A stretch of 64,000 bases of DNA, taken from assembly GCA_965224205.1 (NCBI GenBank), contig CBDCYN010000032.1, positions 62,001-126,000 on the forward strand, in the 5' to 3' direction. This DNA is from CBDCYN01 sp965224205 (GTDB lineage Bacteria; Planctomycetota; Phycisphaerae; Phycisphaerales; Phycisphaeraceae). Under the pieces are notes generated by a model. That model searched no databases. It was given only the letters and a program-made list of their open reading frames with translations, and was not told the origin of the DNA. Numbering within the stretch: the stretch's first letter is position 1; every line of letters starts with the position of its first letter. Shown here one piece after another: positions 42,473 through 51,028 of the stretch. A program made the position numbers and the translations under genes.

Positions 42473-43735
42473 CTAGGCCAGCGGCCACCGCAGCTGACCG
42501 CTGGCTAGTTTCATCAGCAAAAGCGCTGTGAGCTTCGCACGTTCGGTCAGACTGTCAAGCAGCAGATACTCACTGGGGCTATGCAGGTCGCCGCCACGCG
42601 GGCCGAGCGTATCGACCGTCGCCAGGCCCGCAGCGGCCAGCTTGTTCCCGTCGCACACCCCTCCGCTGGGCTGCCAGCAGATCGGGATACCCAGGTCTTG
42701 GCCGCATCGAGCCACGCCGTCGAACAACCGCGTAATGGGGGCGTCCATGGGCTTGGGCGGCGACGTGATCCCCCCGTGCAGCTCGGCCTGGATGCCGTCT
42801 AGCCTGTTCACCGAAGCGATCATCTCTTCTAGACGGCCCTGGATCCGCGGGATTGACTCGGCATCGGTGATCCGGACGTTGAACCGGCAGATCGCCAGGT
42901 CCGGCACGATGTTCACCGGCCCGCCGCCCTCGATCTTGCCGACGTTGACGGTCACCGCGGGGCCTTGATCAGAACCCGAGGAGCTATCCGGCGTGCTGTT
43001 TAAGGACCGATTAAGATCGTCAAGATCCGTCATCAATCGAGCCATCGCGACGACCGCGTTGCGGCCTTTATCAAACTCTCGGCCCGCGTGAGCGGCTTGG
43101 CCCCGTACCACAACGGTGAAGTTCCCCGACCCCTTACGCGCCCCGACCAGGGCGCCGTTGGGCAGGGTCGGCTCGAACACCAGACCAAGATGGTTCCGCT
43201 TGGCGCACTCGGCCAATAGGGGCGCCGAACCGGGCGAGCCGATCTCTTCGTCGGGGTTGATCAGGACTTCCCAACAAAGCTTCTTTGATAACCCGCTACG
43301 TTCGAGGGCTTCGAGCGCGGTGAGCATGACCGCCAGCCCTCCTTTGGCGTCGACGACGCCGGGGCCACGGAGGGTGTTGGTGTCGACCTGCTCGACAACC
43401 TGGAACGGGTGATCCGGCCCGTAGACCGTGTCCATATGGATCCCCAGAAAAACCCGCAACGGGGCATCGCATGGGTTCGTGATATGGATCGCCTGGCCCA
43501 GAGGTGTTTCTCGCCGCTGCCCGTGCGAATCGATGGTCGGCGCCGGGGTCAACGTGATCCGCCGGTTATGCCCGCTTAGCCCGGCGAAGGACTCGTCCAG
43601 GGCATCGGTCATCGCCGCCAGCCCGGCCAGATTCGTCGAGCCGCTGTTGATATTGCACCAACGCCGCACGCGATCGATCATCCGGTCTCGCTGCGTATCG
43701 ATCCAGTCGAGCGTCGAGGCGAAGGATGAACCCAT
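42473..43735 (-). CDS. M20-family metallo-hydrolase (amidohydrolase/desuccinylase type)
   Basis: 420 residues with two metal ions expected. LGIHMDTVYGPDHPFQ holds the first metal His-x-Asp; GPGVVDAKGGLAVMLTALEA the bridging Asp; INPDEEIGSPGSAPLL the Glu-Glu pair; LVFEPTLPNGALVGARKGSG the next ligand region; HAGREFDKGRNAVVAMARLM starts the dimer domain; LGPRGGDLHSPSEYLLLDSL has the last His. It resembles carboxypeptidase G2, ArgE and DapE. It is on the same strand upstream of the ast operon and could replace the missing AstE, which is inference. Confidence 0.88.
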   Translation of the reverse strand: MGSSFASTLDWIDTQRDRMIDRVRRWCNINSGSTNLAGLAAMTDALDESFAGLSGHNRRITLTPAPTIDSHGQRRETPLGQAIHITNPCDAPLRVFLGIHMDTVYGPDHPFQVVEQVDTNTLRGPGVVDAKGGLAVMLTALEALERSGLSKKLCWEVLINPDEEIGSPGSAPLLAECAKRNHLGLVFEPTLPNGALVGARKGSGNFTVVVRGQAAHAGREFDKGRNAVVAMARLMTDLDDLNRSLNSTPDSSSGSDQGPAVTVNVGKIEGGGPVNIVPDLAICRFNVRITDAESIPRIQGRLEEMIASVNRLDGIQAELHGGITSPPKPMDAPITRLFDGVARCGQDLGIPICWQPSGGVCDGNKLAAAGLATVDTLGPRGGDLHSPSEYLLLDSLTERAKLTALLLMKLASGQLRWPLA

Positions 43736-43778
43736 GGCGAAATCGGGATACGTGGCGAGCCCATTCGATCTTTAAGGA

Positions 43779-45043
43779 TCAGATGAAGTCCAAAGCACAC
43801 AGATAATCGAAAAATGCCTTCTGATTATGCTTCGATTCGCCTGGATAGGTCTTCTTTAGGATACCGTAGGCTGCGCGGAGGTGCCCAGAGGCGCTGAGCA
43901 CAAGCGGGTGCTTCGGGATCATCTCCGCCTGGGCGTGGGTGAACCCGAACCCGGCTTGGCTCCACTGCTCATAGAATGCTTTCTGGTCGTGGATCGCGGC
44001 TAGCAGGTGCTCATGGAATTCCTCCAACGGGCCGGGCGGGGGCAGGTTCTTGAGGTACGCGATCAGTTCGGCGAGTTGTTGGATCTCCGGGGATTCCTTA
44101 GGGGCGAAACGGATATACCGGTGATACGCGCTGACGCGCAAGACGGTCGCCTGCTCGGCGATGTGAAAGGCGGCTTGCAGATATTCTTTCTGAGCCGAGT
44201 GGATATTCTCCGTGCTGAAGTCAAACACCGTCCGCCGGTGCGGGATGCTCGTGTACGCCTGCTGCACGAGGTTTTCATCCGCGAAGGTGGGCGCGTCACG
44301 GGGGGCTGCGGAGGGGGAGGCGTCCCCGGATCGGGGGCCGGCGTGCGGGGACCGCTTCGTGGAGACCGCCTTAGCGGGTCGAGGCGGGGTTGCGTGGGCG
44401 TTGCGGACCATTTCTCCGAGCCGGGGCAGCAGCTCGGTGAACAGATCGTGCTTCGGGTGGTGCCCGGTGCTGTCGGCCCGCAACACGAACTCGGGGTCGA
44501 TCAGCTGAAACCCCGGGATCATTTTGTAGCTGACCTGATTGACGTACCGGGGCGTCGCCCACGAGAACGACATGGTTCGGCTTCGAGTCGATCCCGAAAT
44601 GTTCCGCCCATGCCCGGGCTTCCTTTAGCGACGGGGCGCGCATCCCTTGGCCATAGAGCAACAGCTGAACCCACGACCAGCCGAGGATCGTCGATCTGCA
44701 CGCCGTTGCTGTAGATCGGCAGATACCGCCCGATTGATTCGAGCCCCGGCTGAGGGCGCAGACCCTTGAACCCGCCTACCCCCTTCTCATTGCCACCGGC
44801 AAATGCATTACAAGCCGCGCAGCTTAGACCCACCGGCTCGATGAGGATGACCTTCCCCTTATACGACGATAGGGAAACGACCTGCCCTTTGTGATTCCGC
44901 AGCTTCAGGTCCGGGTACGGCTGGTCGACCTTGGCGGGCCAGTCATGGGGCGGGGTACCGGAGCTGGCCATGAGCTGGTGTACCGCGATCCCAAGGACGA
45001 TCACCAACGCTACAATCCTGATTTTTTTCATTTTATCCCCCAT
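43779..45043 (-). pseudogene. Thioredoxin-like anchored protein, two frameshifts
   Basis: Starts MGDKMKKIRIVALVIVLG (membrane anchor), then PYPDLKLRNHKGQVVSLSSY and GLSCAACNAFAGG, a thioredoxin-like peroxiredoxin start with a CxxC. It then shifts frame near 44684 (reading on as VQLLLYGQGMRAPSLKEAR) and again near 44556 (reading on as YVNQVSYKMIPGFQLIDPEF, VLRADSTGHHPKHDLFTELL). The C-terminal third is a helical extension ending FDYLCALDFI. Removing one G from a GGG and one C from a CCCC restores a single frame of about 420 residues. It lies directly downstream of the broken ubiD. Confidence 0.75.
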
Positions 45044-45159
45044 GATCCTCACAATCGGTAGGAGAGCCATCTGCGCACCGGCATCATGGGGTACATCGTC
45101 CGCATCGCCACGGAGGTTGAGGCACACGCGATCGATCCTCACCCGCGGGCCAGCATACC

Positions 45160-46845
45160 TCAGCTAAGGACAGCGCCGCTAAGAAATAGGCTTCTCACAC
45201 ACTTAAAACCCCATACTCCTTCCACCGCCGACCGACGAGTTCCTTGACCCTGATCACTCATCTCAATCAGGCGCGGCCAATCGCGGATCGGTTGGCCGTG
45301 GACTTCTTCGCCGGGGATCTTGGCTGTGGCGTCGAACCCGATCTTGTGCCCGGCTCCCAGCCGCGGGGCAAGCGTGGTCGAGGATATCCAGCGGGCCGTT
45401 GACGATCTCGATATCCCGCCCCGGGTCGCAGTTGGCGCAGAGGTGGAACAGCACCTCGTCTTGGTCGTGGACGTTCACGTGGGCATCGACGACCACGATC
45501 ATCTTCGTCCACGCCATCTGCCCCGCGCCCCAGATCGCGTGCATCACCCGTCTGGCTTGCAAAGGGTACTCCTTGCGGATCTTCACAAATGCGCAGTTGT
45601 GGAAACAGCCGAACATCGGCAGGTGGTAGTCGATCACGTCCGGGATCAGGGTTTGCAACAGCGGCAGGAACACCCGCTCGGTCGCCTTGCCCATGTAGTA
45701 ATCTTCTTGCGGGGGCAGACCCACGATCGTGGTGGGGTAGATCGGGTCCCGGCGATGGGTAATGGCGGTCACTTCAAAAATGGGGTACCGGTCTGGCAAC
45801 GAGTTAAAACCCGGTATGGTCCCCGAACGGGCCTTCGAACACCGCCCCATCACCAATCGGCTCGTGTCGACCGTCGGGGCCTTTAGCTCTGGGGTCGTAA
45901 CCGGGCGGGCCGCACCGGGTGGAGACGTACCCTTCGATCACGAACTCCGCGTTGGCGGGGACCTGAAGATCCACGGTTTTGCACGGCACCAACTCGATCC
46001 CGCGGTCGTTCAAGAACCCCGCGAACAGCAGCTCGCTGACCCCTGGCGGTAGCGGAGCGGTCGCCGCATAGGGCAGCACGCTCTCACCGCCCAGCACCAG
46101 AGCACACGGCATCGGCACGCGACGCTGCTTCCACGCCCGCCAGTGCCGCGCCCCGTCGTGGTGCATGTGCCAGTGCATGGCGGTGCGGTGGCTATCGAGC
46201 ACCTGCATCCGGTACATGCCCACGTTTCGGTCGCCGCTTTCGGGGTGGACGGTATGGACCCCCGCGAAGGTGATAAACCGCCCATCTCCGGGGTCGGGGC
46301 ATCTCCACGGGGTAGTCGAACTTCCTGGGGTCGCCGTCGTCGGGCCAGCACTTGATCACCGGTAATTCAAGCAGGTTCACGTCGTCACCTGTCTTGACGA
46401 CCTCTTGGCAGATCCCGGGAACGCACGACCTTTGGCGGGTACGACGCGATCTTGGCCAGCTCGGGGATTTTCTTGAACTTCTCGACAAGCCCGGTAGGTG
46501 GCTGGGGTTTCGTAAGCTTGGCGATTTTCTTGGCTAAGGCTTCGAACCCACCGTCTATGCAGCCCAGCGCCATCTCCATGCGGCGGTAACTGCCGAAACG
46601 TGTTGATCGCCACGGGGAAACTTGATCCCTCGACGTTCTCGAATAGCAATGCCTTGCCGCCCAGGTGCGCGAACCTGGGGTCGAAGGCTTGGGCGTGTTG
46701 ACTGGTGTAAGCCGCGGGGCTCTTGCTGGACCCGATCCGCGATCTGGCTGATCTCAAGGATCGGGCTCACCAAAGTGGTCACCCGGTGCAGCTCGCCGGC
46801 TGTGTCGAGGGCTTGGATATAATCGCGGAGGGTTGGATAAGTCAT
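45160..46845 (-). pseudogene. ubiD: UbiD-family decarboxylase, six frameshifts
   Basis: The pieces in order are MTYPTLRDYIQALDTAGELH, GGKALLFENVEGSSFPVAIN, MEMALGCIDGGFEALAKKIA, CQEVVKTGDDVNLLELPVIK, GRFITFAGVHTVHPESGDRN then VGMYRMQVLDSHRTAMHWHM, FNSLPDRYPIFEVTAITHRR, and finally GAGHKIGFDATAKIPGEE. Together they cover a whole UbiD (prenylated-FMN decarboxylase of quinone precursors, or a relative). Six shifts separate them, each curable by removing one base from a C or T run. Codon content between shifts is uniformly good and no other stop intervenes, so the damage is recent or the sequence has errors. Confidence 0.85.
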
Positions 46846-46885
46846 GCTGATGCCAGGCTAAAGCTTTGTATGTCGAGACGCAAAG

Positions 46886-46908
46886 TCGTATTTTCATCCG
46901 GGATCGGC
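46886..46908 (-). repeat. Two-module dispersed repeat, partial copy upstream of ubiD
   Basis: On the minus strand CGATCCCGGATGAAAATACG is identical to the start of copy C at 48426. It is followed by a different hairpin (CTTTG...CAAAG, 46863-46883) and then the ubiD start. Module 2 is missing. Confidence 0.55.
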
Positions 46909-46922
46909 TTACCAAACACTCG

Positions 46923-48365
46923 TCACCCGCTCCTGTCTCCCAGCCACCGCCCCGCCAGCTTCCAACCCAGCAGCGACCCTATCACATAGAGCACCAGATC
47001 GGTGATGTCCGCGGTCCCGCTTACGGTCATCGCCTGGCCCAGCTCGATCACCAAGCCCATCGATGTGGCGATCACCAAACACCAAACCCACGCACGCGGC
47101 GATCCCTCCCCCGGTCCAACCCCCGGATCGCCCCCCTGCCCCACCAGCCCCCAACGCAGCACCGCCCCGATCGGCACAAACAGCATCAGCGACCGGATCA
47201 TGTTCGTCGCCGCCACGTACTCGCTGCCCCAGTAGAAATGGATGAACGGCACACTCAAAAACCCCCGCAATTGGGCCCGCAGGTGACCACCATCGAGCAC
47301 CCAATCAAACGGGTACCAGTACGACGCGATCACCGGTACGGCATACACCCCGCAGATCAACAACGCCGCCTTAACCCGCTTTTCTGGTGCCATCCGCGCC
47401 CCGGACACCCCATCGGCTTGATCAAAACCCCGCCACAACGGCTCAACGACCGCGGCGCCGATCAACCCGCCCATACCGCTGGTTATCACGTCCGTCGCGT
47501 CCACGAACCGGCTAAAGATAAACAGCTGCGCCGCCTCGATCCCGATCGCTAGCCCAAAGATCATCCCCGCCGCCACGGACACCGGTCTTAAATATCCCTT
47601 GGGCACCCACCCCACCCGCATCAGCATCCCCACCGGGATGAACAAGATCACATCCATCACCCACTGCCAGAGCATCTCGAACACGTTGCGGAACTCGTTC
47701 GTAAACGGCACCAGCAGCACCCGGCCCATCTCGATCTTCCAGCGGATCTCCTCAGGGCTGACCACTAAATCTAACGGCAACAGCTGATACGCGATGAAGC
47801 CCGCTAGGTAGAACTGAAGCAGCCGCACCCGCCAATCCACCGCCGGGCCGGATCGGCTAAAAAATGCCCGCAGCCACGCGGTCGCCCCCCGCCCCACCGC
47901 CCACCACGCCGCGATCCCCACGCACGCACCAACCGCCTGGGATAACACATCCCCCAGCGACGGGCTACGCCGAGGGAACCACATCTGCAAAAACTCGATC
48001 GCGGTGCTCGCACAAGCCAAAAGCAGGACCAATACCGGTGTCGCCACAACCGCCGCGAACCGGCTGCGGCGGTCCACGTCGATCGCCCCTAGGGCCAGGT
48101 ATCCGATCGGGACGAACAGCAGGATGTTGACGGCTAGATCTTCCCGCCACGCCAACCCGAACTGCCAGAACCCGCCCCGGAAGAACCGATCCATCGCGTC
48201 GGAAAACGCGATCGGCCGAAACTCAAACGGCACCAGCGACCCATACGCGACCGCCACGGTCGCCGCCACCGCCGCCAGCCCATAATGAATCCCTCGCGGG
48301 AATTGGCCGCCTACCGGGTACGGATGTCGAAGCGCGTCGCTTGGCATAGGATGGGTTTTCGTCAT
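46923..48365 (-). CDS. VanZ-family membrane protein, double-length
   Basis: 480 residues from MTKTHPMPSDALRH; an upstream start at 48395 would fall inside a palindrome. About eleven membrane helices form two VanZ-like halves. LVPFEFRPIAFSDAMDRFF and LAVNILLFVPIGYLALGAID mark the first, with IEFLQMWFPRRSPSLGDVLS. VIASYWYPFDWVLDGGHL and RSLMLFVPIGAVLRWGLV mark the second, with VIELGQAMTVSGTADITDLV. VanZ proteins are associated with teicoplanin resistance and, in many diderms, with exopolysaccharide clusters. It diverges from the O-antigen ligase gene, with a palindrome and a dispersed repeat between them. Confidence 0.85.
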   Translation of the reverse strand: MTKTHPMPSDALRHPYPVGGQFPRGIHYGLAAVAATVAVAYGSLVPFEFRPIAFSDAMDRFFRGGFWQFGLAWREDLAVNILLFVPIGYLALGAIDVDRRSRFAAVVATPVLVLLLACASTAIEFLQMWFPRRSPSLGDVLSQAVGACVGIAAWWAVGRGATAWLRAFFSRSGPAVDWRVRLLQFYLAGFIAYQLLPLDLVVSPEEIRWKIEMGRVLLVPFTNEFRNVFEMLWQWVMDVILFIPVGMLMRVGWVPKGYLRPVSVAAGMIFGLAIGIEAAQLFIFSRFVDATDVITSGMGGLIGAAVVEPLWRGFDQADGVSGARMAPEKRVKAALLICGVYAVPVIASYWYPFDWVLDGGHLRAQLRGFLSVPFIHFYWGSEYVAATNMIRSLMLFVPIGAVLRWGLVGQGGDPGVGPGEGSPRAWVWCLVIATSMGLVIELGQAMTVSGTADITDLVLYVIGSLLGWKLAGRWLGDRSG

Positions 48366-48377
48366 AAACAATTTTCT

Positions 48378-48406
48378 TAGCCCCGCGTGATTCACGCGGG
48401 GCTAAG
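48378..48406. promoter_or_regulatory. Large palindrome between vanZ-like and O-antigen ligase genes
   Basis: TTAGCCCCGCGTGA-TTCACGCGGGGCTAA, 14 perfectly paired positions with a one-base centre. On the minus strand it is the 5' leader of the VanZ gene, ending 13 bp from its start. It could be an operator, an attenuator or a bidirectional terminator; the following AAAATT on the minus strand does not give a U-run. Confidence 0.6.
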
Positions 48407-48417
48407 CAGCGAGGGTT

Positions 48418-48525
48418 ATATACCGATCCCGGATGAAAATACGGCATGACTCATGTACGCGGCAAGGATATTTCCGAAGTCAAACGTCTCATCGACGCGG
48501 TATTTTGATACGCGATGCGTATAGA
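48418..48525 (+). repeat. Two-module dispersed repeat, copy C (O-antigen ligase leader)
   Basis: GATCCCGGATGAAAATACGG, CATGACTCATGTACGCGG, a 34-nt gap and GCGGTATTTTGATACGCGAT then GCGTATAG. Its last base is 48 bp before the start of the ligase gene, same orientation. Module 2 is the closest to the inferred consensus. Confidence 0.75.
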
Positions 48526-48573
48526 TCGCGTTCCCAAGAATACTCCCCGCTTACGCAGCCGACATACACAACC

Positions 48574-50073
48574 ATGCCCACGCCATCTACAGAACATGCT
48601 ACCCGAACAAGCCGTCTGCTCGAGGGCTGCCTGACCATAGGGTGTGTGTTGCTGGCCGGCTGGGTGGCGGTGACAGGCACCCGGGCCGGGGTGACATCGG
48701 GATGGGTAGCGCTGTGGTGCGCGGGGGTCGTGTCGCTGGCCGGTAGCGCCCGGTACCCACAGATCGGGTTGTATGCGTACGTCGCCCTCGTTTACGGGAT
48801 GCAACGCTACCACGACGACTACACCAAGATGTTCGAGATCGGCGCGCCCAACGGACTGTGCCTACTGGCGGCGCTGGGGTGGGCGAATTGGATGAAACGA
48901 TCGGGCCGTAGGTTTGTCGTCTCAGACCATTTGTCACGGCTGATGGGGTTGCTGGTCGTGTGGTTATTGATCACCGCCGGGGCGGCGTTGATGCGGGGTC
49001 AGCCGTGGCAGCCGTACCCGAAGCACCACCCTCAGCTGTACCTCCACGGCCTGGTCTTGTTCCTGATCGCGTCGCATGTGTTGACCGGCGCGACTCAGGC
49101 GTGGGCGTTGTCACTGGTGATAGGTCTAACGGTGTGCGTGCGGGGTTTGATCAGCGGTGGGGGAGGGATTTACCGAGAGGGGGATATCTCCGCCCTGGCG
49201 GTGATCGCCCTGCCGCTGGCGGTGTTGGGGTTAAGGGTGGGGCCGGATTGGGTGGTGAAAGGGGTATTCGGTGTGCTGGGGGTGGGGCTGGCGGCTATGA
49301 CCGCCTGGGCTCAGAACCGGGCGGCGGCGGTGGGATTCATCGCGGTCTTGGTGGTGGGTTGGATTGGGCTCAAACACAAATGGCGGGTCTTGGCGAGGGC
49401 GGCGCCGGTATTGATCCTTGTCGCGGTGGTATTCGCGTCTTCGGGTTATGGCAAGCGATTTTCGGGGATCTGGCAGGGCACCGACGACCGCAACAGCGTC
49501 ACGGAGCGGCTACGGATCTGGGAGGCGGGCTGGGAGATGTTCCGTCAACACCCGGTCCTGGGCGTGGGCGTGGGCAACTACCACAACCGCGTCGACGACC
49601 ACAACACCGACCTGCCCCGCCAACGGGCAGCACATAATAACTATGTCCAGATGATTGCGGAGGCCGGGTTTCCGGGGCTGGTGCTCTATGTGTCGCTGTT
49701 CGCCGGCACGTTGGTCGTGCTGTGGCAGGTGGGCTCGATCGCGGGCCCGGACTGGCCCGGTCCAGCAGCGAGGATGCTGGCGGCTTCGATCGTGGCGTAC
49801 CTCGTGGTCGGGCTGTTCATCAGCCGGCAGGACATGGCACTGGCTTATCTATTCGTGGGCTGGGCGGTGGCGCTTCGAGACCAGTGGTTGGGTCGGCACG
49901 GGATAGACCTGTCAAACCCCTTACCGACGGTTCCGCCACCGGTTCGCCACCCAGCTGCCCCCCGCGACCAAGCACACCGCGGCGGTGCCCGCGAAGGCGT
50001 CGGTGGCGTCCATGAGCCGGCTGCGCACCGGCCACTGAAGCAGCTCCGTCGACAAGACCAGCCCCACACCTAG
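48574..50073 (+). CDS. O-antigen ligase/polymerase-like membrane protein
   Basis: 499 residues from MPTPSTEHATRTSRLLEG, with about 11 membrane helices. The Wzy_C-type loop is at about 300-370: NRAAAVGFIAVLVVGWIGL, RLRIWEAGWEMFRQHPVLGV, GVGNYHNRVDDHN and RAAHNNYVQMIAEAGFPGLV, which includes the conserved HNxYxQ-type motif of O-antigen ligases. It probably joins or polymerises polysaccharide units on the periplasmic side. The last 50 codons (after GRHGIDLSNPLP) run over the end of the convergent VanZ gene for 153 bp and are P/R-rich, so they may be a recent extension past a lost stop. Confidence 0.87.
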   Translation: MPTPSTEHATRTSRLLEGCLTIGCVLLAGWVAVTGTRAGVTSGWVALWCAGVVSLAGSARYPQIGLYAYVALVYGMQRYHDDYTKMFEIGAPNGLCLLAALGWANWMKRSGRRFVVSDHLSRLMGLLVVWLLITAGAALMRGQPWQPYPKHHPQLYLHGLVLFLIASHVLTGATQAWALSLVIGLTVCVRGLISGGGGIYREGDISALAVIALPLAVLGLRVGPDWVVKGVFGVLGVGLAAMTAWAQNRAAAVGFIAVLVVGWIGLKHKWRVLARAAPVLILVAVVFASSGYGKRFSGIWQGTDDRNSVTERLRIWEAGWEMFRQHPVLGVGVGNYHNRVDDHNTDLPRQRAAHNNYVQMIAEAGFPGLVLYVSLFAGTLVVLWQVGSIAGPDWPGPAARMLAASIVAYLVVGLFISRQDMALAYLFVGWAVALRDQWLGRHGIDLSNPLPTVPPPVRHPAAPRDQAHRGGAREGVGGVHEPAAHRPLKQLRRQDQPHT

Positions 50074-50859
50074 AAGAATGATCGCGTCGACCGGGTACGC
50101 CCGGTCCCCCCTGCGTGACACGGATTCACGCACCGCCTGCCCGACGCTTATCGTGACCCCCGCAAAGAGCACGAAGTTCAACACCGCCCGGGTCACCTCC
50201 AACCCGGCGGCCAGGTCCAACGCCGGGCCCGACGCTGGGTACCAGTACCAGTGCACCACCGCCGAGAACGGCCAACCCGCGTTGTATGCATCCCACAGCG
50301 ACCAGCGCATATAGAACGTCTCGGGCGACACGTCGAACGGGGAAGTCTTCAGCACCACGACCGCCGCCAGTAGCCACAGCGTACGCTGCGCCACGGGGCG
50401 GGGCTCTAGCCACGTCACCAGCGCCTGCCAACGGGCGGTGAGGATCGGCGACGCGTAGCAGCCGACGATCGCCCCGAAACCCGCCCCGGCGGTGTTCGCG
50501 GTCAAGTCCACGATCGAGCTAAACCGGTTGGGCAGCCAAACCTGGAGGGTCTCACCCAAGAGGCTCACACCCCCGCCCAGGAACGTGACCGCGATCACGG
50601 CGACCCCTCGGTCGTGGCCCCGCAGCATCGCCAGCCACGTCATCAGCAGGCCGAACGGGCAGAACAGGACCAGGTTCCCCAGGGTGTTGAGCTTGCCGAT
50701 CGTCCAGTCGCTTAGCCACGCGGTGACCACGTGCCCTCGGAAGTTGAACGGGTAGATCAGCACCCACAGCGTTAAAATGACACACACCGCCACCATCCGT
50801 TGGGCGTGGGGTACTAATCGTGCAACGTTGATAGGGGTATCCGATGGGAGCTTGGCCAC
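49921..50859 (-). CDS. VanZ-family membrane protein
   Basis: 312 residues, about eight membrane helices. The VanZ core is LWVLIYPFNFRGHVVTAWLS, LNTLGNLVLFCPFGLLMTWL and LGETLQVWLPNRFSSIVDLT with ANTAGAGFGAIVGCY. A second, weaker half has LLQWPVRSRLMDATDAFAGT. It resembles half of the larger VanZ protein on the far side of the ligase gene, so the two VanZ genes flank the ligase. Its 3' end overlaps the ligase 3' end by 153 bp on the opposite strand. Confidence 0.85.
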   Translation of the reverse strand: MAKLPSDTPINVARLVPHAQRMVAVCVILTLWVLIYPFNFRGHVVTAWLSDWTIGKLNTLGNLVLFCPFGLLMTWLAMLRGHDRGVAVIAVTFLGGGVSLLGETLQVWLPNRFSSIVDLTANTAGAGFGAIVGCYASPILTARWQALVTWLEPRPVAQRTLWLLAAVVVLKTSPFDVSPETFYMRWSLWDAYNAGWPFSAVVHWYWYPASGPALDLAAGLEVTRAVLNFVLFAGVTISVGQAVRESVSRRGDRAYPVDAIILLGVGLVLSTELLQWPVRSRLMDATDAFAGTAAVCLVAGGSWVANRWRNRR

Positions 50860-51028
50860 AGATATTTGATCCGTCGTCCGTTATAGGTCGATCTTCCGTC
50901 CGGGCAGGCATGATATCCATGAACCACGGGTTTATCATTCGAGGCCATTCAAATTAGCTCCTCGTGATTCACCCAGCGCCTAAACGCCGTCATCGACCAT
51001 CTTCGAAACTCATCGCTAGAACCGCGCC

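Noticed and set aside
43779..46845. Regular +1 recoding as the explanation of the eight shifts
   Set aside because: The sites lack a common codon context (CCC-CGC, TTT-CGG, TCC-CGG, TTT-TAA, GTG-GGT) and no other intact gene in the window needs such recoding, so homopolymer error or decay is simpler.
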